Positions 23,685 through 32,800 of a stretch of DNA of 32,914 nt are shown here, piece by piece. Under the pieces are notes generated by a model that was not told the DNA's origin, made no database searches, and saw only the letters and a program-made list of their open reading frames with translations. The DNA is taken from assembly GCA_017534835.1 (NCBI GenBank), contig JAFXVT010000005.1, positions 1-32,914 of the forward strand, read 5' to 3'. Every line of letters begins with the position of its first letter. The stretch's first letter is position 1. This DNA comes from Ruminococcus sp. GTDB taxonomy: Bacteria; Bacillota; Clostridia; Oscillospirales; Ruminococcaceae. The translations under genes and the position numbers were made by a program.

Positions 23685-25225
23685 ACGTCAGCCCTCCTTA
23701 CCGTGACAGTCGTCTGACCGTCGTAGACCCTTATGCCGAGCTCCAGCCCGATCCGTTCGAGCTCGCCGCCGAAGCGCTCGAAGCCGAGCTTTTCGGTCGT
23801 GTCTGTCTCTATGCGGAGCAGCTCGTTCTCCGAGGGCACTACAGTCGCTGCGAGAGCGTGTATCCTGTACATCGACTGCTCGAGGACAGCCTCGAAGACG
23901 TCGTATGCGAGGATAACACTGTCAGACTGCCACAGTGCCCGCTTTCCGCTGTCGGCAAAGCATTCGATACCGAGCAGTGTGAGGTACTCTATCGACTCGC
24001 GGACGGAGTAGAGCAGCTCATCCGTGGTCATTTCGGAGTTTCCTCCCGCAATGAGCATAAGATTCGATACGCGCTTGATGTACGTGCCGAGGATAAGGCA
24101 GAATTTCGTGCGGAGCTCGGGCATATCGCTGTCGCCGAGCGACTCGTTTATCTCGCGGAGCTGCCGCTCAACGTGAGCTGTTATCGCGTCGTAGGTGTTG
24201 TTCTGCGTCTCGAGGCGTACTCTCTCCGCAGTTACGCGGTTCTCCTCCTCAAGGAGCTCGTTCTCGCCCTCGATACGCTCTGCGGCTTCGCCAATGGCGG
24301 CGTTCACGGCACGTATGGCGGACACGTCCTCGCGCCACTCGACAGAGCCGCCGCGGAGCGTGCCCGTGCGGGTAACTGATTCATCGCCCGCAAGCTCGGC
24401 AGAGCGGCAGCTGACCTCGCCGCTGTCTGACTTGATAACGGCATTGAGGTGAGACAGCGTGAACAGCTCGCGGTAGCCCGTATTCGAGGATATAAGACCT
24501 ATTGCGATACAGCTCTCCCACAGGCTGATGAAGATGAGGGCGTAGACCTCCTGTATCATATACAGCTTCAGACCGAAAACTGTCGGAGAGCCGCCGCATA
24601 TCAGGTAGATGACACACAGCGCGATACCTATCCCCGAGACTGCGAGCGGGATATATGCGTATTTTCTGCACAGAGACGAGCGGCAGCGGTGTATGAGCAT
24701 AGCGTATGAGGCGATGAATACGATCGCTATCCACGCGATTATGACGTAGAACAGCCAGTTGTACGCCGCCTCGACAGCCCTGCCCTCCACTCGGAAGATG
24801 AAAACAGCTTCGTGGAGGTCGTTCGTCAGAACAGCCGCTATCAGAAGTACGGCTATCGTGCGCAGGAAGGTGAAGAGCTTCGGTACAGGCGTGTCCTCGG
24901 GCTTGCCGACGCGGTAAGCCGCACTCAGCGACAGCATGGGCACGGCTATGAAGGGTATGTAGTATGCGCCCCAGAGATACCTCTGTGCGGTGAGGTCGGT
25001 GTAGAATATGTTGTGCTTACAGGTGCGTATGGCGAAGAGGCTCATCGCGAGGATAGAGGCAACCCGCAGATTCAGCCTGACAGGGCGGCTGAGTATGCGC
25101 TGCTCTATCGTCAGTGACCATATCATTATGAGGGCGGCATAGTAGAGGGAGACTGGTGTCGAGCCAAGCTCAAAATACTGCGATATCATATACATCGCTG
25201 CTCCGATGAGCACAGCACAGACCAT
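23681..25225 (-). CDS. 7TM sensor protein with degenerate kinase-like C-terminus
   Basis: The 514-residue protein has about seven N-terminal membrane helices (to residue ~250, 7TM-receptor/histidine-kinase-N-terminal type). A long coiled segment (about 310-350, rich in Glu) and a kinase-like region follow. The expected phospho-His is absent: the matching helix reads LRTKFCLILGTYIKRVSNLM. The N-box appears as YDVFEAVLEQSMYRIHAL and no Gly-rich box is seen. It is therefore likely a signalling partner, not a kinase. The ATG at 25225 has no ribosome site. A strong GGGAGG at 25271-25277 precedes a CTG (25261-25263) in another frame. That frame joins this gene if one copy of a 5-bp duplication (25210-25220) is removed. 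The N-terminus is uncertain. Confidence 0.8.
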   Translation of the reverse strand: MVCAVLIGAAMYMISQYFELGSTPVSLYYAALIMIWSLTIEQRILSRPVRLNLRVASILAMSLFAIRTCKHNIFYTDLTAQRYLWGAYYIPFIAVPMLSLSAAYRVGKPEDTPVPKLFTFLRTIAVLLIAAVLTNDLHEAVFIFRVEGRAVEAAYNWLFYVIIAWIAIVFIASYAMLIHRCRSSLCRKYAYIPLAVSGIGIALCVIYLICGGSPTVFGLKLYMIQEVYALIFISLWESCIAIGLISSNTGYRELFTLSHLNAVIKSDSGEVSCRSAELAGDESVTRTGTLRGGSVEWREDVSAIRAVNAAIGEAAERIEGENELLEEENRVTAERVRLETQNNTYDAITAHVERQLREINESLGDSDMPELRTKFCLILGTYIKRVSNLMLIAGGNSEMTTDELLYSVRESIEYLTLLGIECFADSGKRALWQSDSVILAYDVFEAVLEQSMYRIHALAATVVPSENELLRIETDTTEKLGFERFGGELERIGLELGIRVYDGQTTVTVRRADV

Positions 25226-25293
25226 AATACTATCTGTTTCTTCTTGAATTTGGTGAGCTCCAGCGCGAATGCCTCCCTTCTGCGTTTTATTTA

Positions 25294-25323
25294 ATCATAG
25301 CACTGATTTGAGGATACAGTCAA
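25294..25323 (-). promoter_or_regulatory. Promoter of the sensor/regulator operon
   Basis: TTGACT (25318-25323) and extended -10 TGCTATGAT (TATGAT 25294-25299) with an 18-base spacer on the minus strand. The transcript would start near 25287, ten bases before the GGGAGG ribosome site at 25271-25277. Confidence 0.78.
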
Positions 25324-25395
25324 GAAGAAAGCGGCTTTTTGTACATATCCGACAAAAACACGTGCAAAGGTTGAAGAATTGTCTCTCGCGCACCT

Positions 25396-25437
25396 GTACT
25401 TTAGTACGTACCGCCATTTTTATTATTGGTATATAAT
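25396..25437 (+). promoter_or_regulatory. Promoter and activator palindrome of the effector operon
   Basis: TATAAT at 25432-25437 has no -35 match (ACCGCC occupies that place). The inverted repeat GTACT-TT-AGTAC (25396-25407) is centred about 43 bases before the inferred start. A partly overlapping GTACGTAC follows it. This geometry is typical for LuxR-family response regulators activating next to RNA polymerase. The divergent operon encodes exactly such a regulator. Confidence 0.6.
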
Positions 25438-25490
25438 GAGTACATTGGTAAAGTATACCTTATATTGCGTATGTACAAGGAGGAAAAACT

Positions 25491-26054
25491 ATGGGACTAT
25501 TTGACAAGCTGAAGCAAGCCACTGAAAGCGTCGCAAGAGACGTTGTCCAAAATGCGGGCTGCAGGTCCGAGGACGTGCAGTTCACGAAGCTGCCCGATAC
25601 GCTCGAGGAGTTCAGGTCACTGCCGCAGGCAAGCCTCACCTCACCATTCGATACGGCAGCGCTGACGGTGCTCGCGCTGTGCTTCTACCCGCAGGATAAG
25701 GAGCTCTCGCTGAATATGCTCGCGTATCTGAAAGGACCGCAGCCGCTGTCGGAGCACGACAAGCAGTTCCTGCGCGACCGCTTTATGGACAAGGACTACG
25801 TTCCGCGCTCGTACTTCAAGGGCGCGTCTCCGCAGAACGACTACACTCCCGCAGAGCCGTACACTATCCGCGTAAGCGAGAACCCGTACAGCTACACCGA
25901 GGAGAACTACGCAAAGATGTTCATACAGTCGGGCGGAGCAGATTCTCCGCGCTACGTTCAGCTTCGCAAGGCTAAGGACGGCAAATGGTATCTCTGGGAG
26001 CAGTTCCTGCTCGCTGATATAAGACAGCCCGAAAGCGCAGACCCGTGGGCATAA
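25491..26054 (+). CDS. DUF6935-like small cytosolic protein
   Basis: This is a 187-residue protein without signal or membrane segments. A short amphipathic start (MGLFDKLKQATESVARDV) leads into a conserved block: LPDTLEEFRSLPQASLTSPF, FDTAALTVLALCFYPQDKE, YVPRSYFKGASPQNDYTP, YTIRVSENPYSY and WYLWEQFLLADIRQPESADPWA. From memory these match the DUF6935 family, common in ruminococci and other Clostridia and of unknown function; I could not check. It is the first gene of the four-gene effector operon, with an AAGGAGG site, eleven bases ahead of the next gene. Its codon use and GC content match the neighbours. Confidence 0.85.
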   Translation: MGLFDKLKQATESVARDVVQNAGCRSEDVQFTKLPDTLEEFRSLPQASLTSPFDTAALTVLALCFYPQDKELSLNMLAYLKGPQPLSEHDKQFLRDRFMDKDYVPRSYFKGASPQNDYTPAEPYTIRVSENPYSYTEENYAKMFIQSGGADSPRYVQLRKAKDGKWYLWEQFLLADIRQPESADPWA

Positions 26055-26065
26055 GGAGGTAAATT

Positions 26066-26437
26066 ATGAGTATTATCGGACTTTGGAAAATTACGGATAT
26101 GAACGCTATGGATATGAGCTTTAAGCAGACATGGCGTAAGATTGACGAGCTGCTCGCGGACGACGGCGTCCACCCGATGCAGAAGATAATGGCGCAGGCG
26201 GTGTACCTCTTCCGCGAGGACGGCAAGGCGCTGCAGCTCATGCCGAAGGAAGCTGTAGGCGGCGAGGGCGAGCCCTACGATGACAAGTACGTCATCGGTA
26301 TGCAGACCGACTGGAAGGAAGAGGGCGGAAAGCTCTTCATCGCAGCGGAGGAGAACGGCGAGCCTGACTGGCAGGAGCTTGTCCCCGAGGGTGACGGCTA
26401 CGTTATGTTCAATATGTTTAAAATTGCGAAAGCATAA
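26066..26437 (+). CDS. Lipocalin-like small protein A
   Basis: This is a 123-residue soluble protein. It begins MSIIGLWKI, carrying the Gly-x-Trp signature often seen at the first strand of lipocalin-like barrels. Later strands read AVYLFREDGKALQLMP, TDWKEEGGKLFIAAE and WQELVPEGDGYVMFNM. No signal peptide is present, so it should stay in the cytosol. It is a clear paralogue of the next gene (shared IIGxW, FKxxWR, FxExGKALxLxP, WKEExGKL). The family assignment is inferred from this pattern only; ligand and role are unknown. The ribosome site is AAGGAGG, and it lies eleven bases after the DUF6935-like gene. Confidence 0.8.
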   Translation: MSIIGLWKITDMNAMDMSFKQTWRKIDELLADDGVHPMQKIMAQAVYLFREDGKALQLMPKEAVGGEGEPYDDKYVIGMQTDWKEEGGKLFIAAEENGEPDWQELVPEGDGYVMFNMFKIAKA

Positions 26438-26452
26438 GATATGGAGGTATGT

Positions 26453-26872
26453 ATGGAAATTATCGGAAAATGGAACATTGCAGAAGCTAAGGTAATGAAC
26501 AAGGACTTCAAAATGGAGTGGCGCACGGCTGCCGATATCATGGCGGACGACAGCCTCGACGACTACGTTAAGCAGTCGATAGGCTACAGCTACTGCTTCA
26601 CCGAGGAAGGCAAGGCTCTGACGCTCTTCCCGATACCTGCGGACGCGCCTAAGGAGAAGATAGACGCGGCGCTTGCTTCGGGCGAGATGAAGCTCTACGA
26701 CGACTCCACGATGATACTTGAGGAGAAGGCGTGGAAGGAAGAGGACGGCAAGCTTCTCTATGACACGCAGGCAAAGGCAGAGGTGCTCGGCGAGAAGCTG
26801 TCTTCGTGGGTGGAGATAAAGCCGACTGCCGACGGGATAGAGCTTATGGCTTACCGTCTTGTGAAGGAATAA
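26453..26872 (+). CDS. Lipocalin-like small protein B
   Basis: This is a 139-residue soluble paralogue of the preceding protein. It starts MEIIGKWNI with FKMEWRTAADIMADD, YCFTEEGKALTLFPIP, AWKEEDGKLLYD and WVEIKPTADGIELMAYRLVKE. An ATG twelve bases further up (26441) overlaps the GGAGG ribosome site, so I chose the ATG at 26453, five bases after it. No signal peptide is seen. The side-by-side duplication with divergence suggests two different ligands or a heterodimer; this is inference. It is twelve bases ahead of the large surface protein gene in the same operon. Confidence 0.8.
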   Translation: MEIIGKWNIAEAKVMNKDFKMEWRTAADIMADDSLDDYVKQSIGYSYCFTEEGKALTLFPIPADAPKEKIDAALASGEMKLYDDSTMILEEKAWKEEDGKLLYDTQAKAEVLGEKLSSWVEIKPTADGIELMAYRLVKE

Positions 26873-26884
26873 GGAGGAAGAGAT

Positions 26885-29800
26885 ATGAATTTTAAGAAAA
26901 TGGCTGCGGCGGTGCTTGCTGCCGCGACCGTGCTCACCTACAATATGGGGTATATGCCGACGGGTGTGAACTATCAGGGGAGCAGTATCACTGCAGAGGC
27001 ATTTGATACTGACGGAAAGCTGTATTACAGTAAGGACGGCGTAAAAACATTCGGTGAAAATAAACTCGGCTCAATCAGTAACCCCGACACAAACACTAAT
27101 AATTTCTTCGGCTACCTTAACAGGTACTACACCTACGAAAAGGATTCTGCAAACAGTTCAGCGACAGTATACGCTATTAAGATAAAAAAAGGCAGGAAAA
27201 ACAATCCTGACTTTAAAACTGCTCAGTTCCCTGCACCGTATACACAGGACGGCGTTACATACAAGATAACATCAATAGCTAACGGAGCTTTCGAGAATTA
27301 TACAAACATTACCAACGTCCTTCTTCCGTGCTCTATTAAGGATATCGGTGCTTATGCTTTCAGCGGCTGTACGAGCCTTCAAACTGTATCTTTTACAAAC
27401 AGAGCCACATCACTTGAAAGTGATACTTCTGTTGTTCAGACGTCCGACCTCAGAAGTATCAATAAAGAAGCATTTAAAGGCTGCTCAAAGCTTAGGCTTT
27501 TTGATATGAATCCTGTTGCAGCCTTCGAGAACCTCACCATCATCGACGAGGGTGCATTCAAGGATACAGCTCTCAAGGTAGGCTATATCCCGAAGAATCT
27601 GTCGATGATAAAAGCCACTGCTGATGGCACCGGGGAAAACTACAACCCCTATGAGGATATCCCCACGCTGAACAAATACATCGTTGCGCCTAATCAGACA
27701 AAGGGCTACTACGCGATAGACGGCGTGCTCTGCAAAACAACTGACAGCGGCAAGGCTCTCGCGGCGTACCCTGCGGCAAAGACAGGCGACAGCTATACTA
27801 TCCCCGCGGAGATAGATGCTATCGGTAATTATGCGTTCAAAAAGGTGAAAAACGAAAACCTCAGCGTGACTATCCCCTCGACCGTCACCACGGTGGGCAG
27901 CTGCGCATTCTATGAGGGCACGCTGAAAAACATCACAATAAACGGCGCACCGACTATCTACGATGAGTTTATGTGTGAGACCAACATCGGCACGCTGACT
28001 ATCAACGGCGAGGCAAGGTGGAACAAGGAATCTGGGTCTGCATACTGGTTCCACCACTGCAATATCAACAAGGTAGTTTTCACCAAGAACTTCACATGGC
28101 GTCTGCCCGATGAGCCTATCTCTATGAACTTCGAGCTCTTCGGCGTATCCACGAGAAGTGCTGACGGCTATTACCTCTATCATGATGAATACAACTACGC
28201 TTACATGAAGGCAATTTACTACAACTCCGTCGATACCGTAGAGATACAGGGCAAGTGGAACCTCAGAACAGCCAACGGCGAATACTACTCATTCCGCGAG
28301 CATATGTTCCAGGGCGTAAAGCACGTCAAGTTCACTGACCCCGACTGCGAGATAACGAAGTATATGTTCTATATGTGCCCCGAGCTCGAAACTGTTGAGC
28401 TCCCCGAGAACCTCAAGGAGATACCGACTTGCGCTTTCGCCTACACATACAGCCTCCAGTCGCTCGACATTCCCAATACTGTAACAACTATCGGTGCCTG
28501 CGCTTTCGAGAACACAGGTCTGAAATCGCTCGTTATCCCCGACAGCGTGACATCGCTCGGCAATTCGAGCGAGGGCTGGTATACGTTCAGAACGAGCAAC
28601 GAAAAGTGGCTGCGCGACGACGAGTTCACACCGCAGCTCGTTGACCTCTATATCCCGTCCACGCTGACATACTACCTGCTCAAGGATATGGAATACGGCA
28701 CATTCAGAACATGGGAAGGCATTAACGTGACCGAGGGAACATACCCCGTAACCCTCCACGGCGTTGCGGGCTCGGGCGCGGAGGAGTACGCGAGCAAGCA
28801 CGCCAATGTCACATTCGCGGGTATGGATGACCTCTCCGCATACAGCGTTACCAAGATAGACGGCGATGCTCCCGCAACATACGAGCACGACGGCATTACA
28901 TACTATGTTTCTGACAGTGTGAAGCCTAACTTCACTTTAACCAACGGCACAAAGACCTACACCAACGCCTCGGCAGAGCTGAACTGCAGCTTCTCGGGCA
29001 GCAGCGAGGACATCAGGTACTATGATGTTACCTTTGCCGACGAGACACAGGGCTACGGCAAAATGAGGATATTCTTCGCTTATCCGAAGTCGCAGTTTAA
29101 ATGCTTAGAGGACAATGATGTAACACACTCATACGACAAGGTAAACGGCAAGACCCTCGCGCCGACGTGTACAGAGGGCGGCTATGACTACTATGAGTGC
29201 ATTTACTGCGGCGAAAAGAAATCAATAGGCAATGAGACAGCCGCCCTCGGTCATGACTGGGGCGAATGGGACGAGAACAACGAGCACACCTGCTCACGCT
29301 GCGGCGCAAAGGAGCACAAGCCCACAGTAAGCTTTGACGAAACAACAGGCACGCTGACACTTCTCAAGGGCAATGTTATCAAGTCAGACGTTCAGGCTTA
29401 TGCAGATAATGAAGCTGTAAAGTCAGTAGTAGCTGAAGAGGGCGCTGTTCTTCCTGAGGACTGCGAAGCTATGTTTAAAAATTTCAAAGCAACTTCTATT
29501 GACCTTACAAATGCAAATACGAGCAATGTAACTGGTATGAGTTGTATGTTCATGCAGTGCTATGAACTTACTGACTTGAATTTATGCGGAATTGATACAA
29601 GCGAAGTTACAGACATGAGTTATATGTTCTATGGTTGTAAAGTTCTCGTATCACTTGACCTTAGCAGCTTTGATACGAGCAAGGTTACTAATACGAGAAC
29701 GATGTTTCAGGCTTGTATAGAAATTGAAACTATATATGTCTCTGATAAGTGGAATATGGCTAATGTAACTGATTCAACATATATGTTTGCGCAGTGTCAA

Positions 29801-32800
29801 AAACTTGTCGGAGGAAACGGAACAAAACAGAGAGACGTATCCATAGATGTTACATACGCTCGTCCTGATTTAGAGGGACAGAAGGGCTTATTGACAATCA
29901 ATATCTTGGCTGTCCCCGCAAAGGAACCCACCTGCGGCGCGGCAGGCAACAGCGCTTACTACAAGAACAACATAGACGGCAAATACTATTCCGACGCTGA
30001 ATGCACCACCGAGATAACCCTCGAATCCACGGTTATCCCCGCAACAGGCGAGCATACTTGGGGCGAACCCGAGGGCGGCTTCCGCACCTGCACTGTTTGC
30101 GGTACAAAGGAGGCACTCGCAGATTTCGACAAGCCTCAGAATATCACAGCCACCGATATTACAAAGACGAGCTTAAAGCTCTCTTGGGACGCTTTCCCCG
30201 AGGGCTACAAGCTGGATAGAATTACAGGCGGAAAGAATGTCCCCGAACTGGGAGACCTCGATTTCAACGCGGTAATGAAGGATTATGTTACACTTCTCAG
30301 CTCGGGAAAGACCGATGACGAGGCATATCCTGTCATTGAAGCTAAATACGGCGAGACCGCAACTGCCGCATTGAAAGCAGTCAACGAGCCTGAAAATACG
30401 CTCCCGTTTGAAAACTATGAACTTGATGAAACCGACCTGACATGGTGCAAGGTCAATAACCTTGAAGAAGGAACTCTCTATACATTCCTGATAGTTCCAA
30501 ACATCAATGACGGCGGCGTTCCGCTCCCCGAGCACTGGGGTATCATTCAGGTGAAGACCCTTGCCGATAAGGTGCTCACCCACGTTGAGGCTAAGGCGGC
30601 TACCTGCACAGAGGCAGGCAACATCGAATACTGGAAGGACGAAGACGGCAAGTGCTACTCCGACGCGGAGGGCAAGCTCCCGATAGACCCCGCGCTCGTA
30701 GTTATCCCGCCCACCGACGACCACCAGTACGGCGAGCCCGTCTACGAATGGGCGGCTGACCTCGGCGAGGTAACGGCGAAGGTGGTATGCGCACTCAGCA
30801 GCGAGCACAAGCTATCCGAGACAGTCAAGACCGTCAAGGAGGAGCTCCCCGAGCTCGGCAAGATAGTATACCACGCTGTCTTCACCGATGCGCACTTCAC
30901 CGAGCAGACGAAGGAAGTCCCGATGGAGACGACTACGGGTACAACCACTGCTACAACTACGGCTACTACAACGGCTACAGAGACTGAGAATACTACGACC
31001 ACATCTTCTGCGACTGCGACAACAACTACAGTTTCTGAGGGTACAACGACTTCTGCGACTGCTACGGAGTCCGCGACCACCGCGAGCGAGGGCGCGACAA
31101 CGAGTGGAACAGCTACAGAAACGACAACCACGGCAAGCGACACAGTAACCACAACATCAGGTACTGAGACGACGGCTTCAACGACAAGCGGTACAGGTAA
31201 CGAGACAACTGCTTCGACAACAAGCGGTACAGGTACTGAGACTACAGCTTCAACAACGAGCGGAACAGGTACTGAGACAACTGCTTCAACGACAAGCGGC
31301 ACAGGTACCGAGACGACAGCTTCGACTACAAGCGGCACAGGTACCGAGACTACAGCTTCAACAACGAGCGGTACAGGTACCGAGACTACAGCTTCAACAA
31401 CGAGCGGAACAGGTACTGAGACAACGGCTTCAACGACAAGCGGTACAGGTACTGAGACAACGGCTTCAACGACAAGCGGTACAGGTACCGAGACGACAGC
31501 TACCACTACAAGCGACACAGGTACTGAGACGACGGCTTCGACAACAAGCGGCACAGGTACTGAGACCACAGCTTCGACAACAAGCGGTACAGGTACCGAG
31601 ACAACTGCTTCAACGACAAGCGGCACAGGTACCGAGACGACAGCTTCGACTACAAGCGGCACAGGTACCGAGACGACAGCTTCAACAACGAGCGGTACAG
31701 GTACCGAGACTACAGCTTCAACAACGAGCGGAACAGGTACTGAGACAACGGCTTCGACAACAAGCGGCACAGGTACTGAGACCACAGCTTCAACAACGAG
31801 CGGAACAGGTACTGAGACAACTGCTTCAACGACAAGCGGCACAGGTACCGAGACTACAGCTTCAACAACGAGCGGAACAGGTACTGAGACAACGGCTTCA
31901 ACGACAAGCGGCACAGGTACCGAGACTACAGCTTCAACGACAAGCGGCACAGGTACCGAGACGACAGCTTCGACTACAAGCGGTACAGGTACCGAGACGA
32001 CAGCTACCACTACAAGCGGCACAGGTACCGAGACTACAGCTTCGACTACAAGCGGTACAGGTACTGAGACTACAGCTACCACTACAAGCGGCACAGGTAC
32101 CGAGACTACAGCTTCGACTACAAGCGGCACAGGTACCGAGACGACGGCTTCGACAACAAGCGGCACAGGTACTGAGACCACAGCTTCAACAACAAGCGGT
32201 ACAGGTACTGAGACGACGGCTTCGACAACAAGCGGTACAGGTACTGAGACAACAGCTTCAACAACGAGCGGTACAGGTACCGAGACAACAGCTTCAACAA
32301 CGAGCGGTACAGGTACCGAGACGACAGCTACCACTACAAGCGGCACAGGTACTGAGACAACTGCTTCAACGACAAGCGGTACAGGTACCGAGACGACAGC
32401 TACCACTACAAGCGGTACAGGTACCGAGACAACTGCCTCGACTACAAGCGGTACAGGTACCGAGACGACGGCTTCGACAACAAGCGGTACAGGTACTGAG
32501 ACTACAGCTACCACTACAAGCGGCACAGGTACTGAGACTACAGCTACCACTACAAGCGGTACAGGCACAGGAACGACAGCTTCCACTTCACAGACCACAG
32601 CTGCTTCCTCTACAGGCGAGCAGGGCTCGACTACTACCGAAACCAAGCCCGTTGAGCCTGACAAGGACCTCGGCGATATGAACGGCGACGGCAAGGTCGA
32701 TGCTAAGGACGCTTCGGCTATCCTCGTTGCATACGCAAAGGCTTCCACAGGTGAGGACGACGGACTTACAGACGCTCAGCGCGCAGCAGGCGATGTAAAC

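Noticed and set aside
25210-25263. A 25-codon leader peptide starting at CTG as a real gene
   Set aside because: CTG starts are rare and the peptide reads like the displaced beginning of the 7TM protein. I record it as a frameshift observation.
31163-32566. 36-bp tandem repeats as a CRISPR array
   Set aside because: The length fits a CRISPR repeat, but there are no spacers. Units are head to tail, differ at third codon positions, and no cas gene is near.
30742-32748. A 668-codon open frame antisense to the dockerin gene, encoding VPVPLVVEAVVS-like repeats
   Set aside because: It is the mirror of the in-frame 36-bp repeat. It has no ribosome site or promoter, and the sense strand carries signal peptide, domains and dockerin in one frame.
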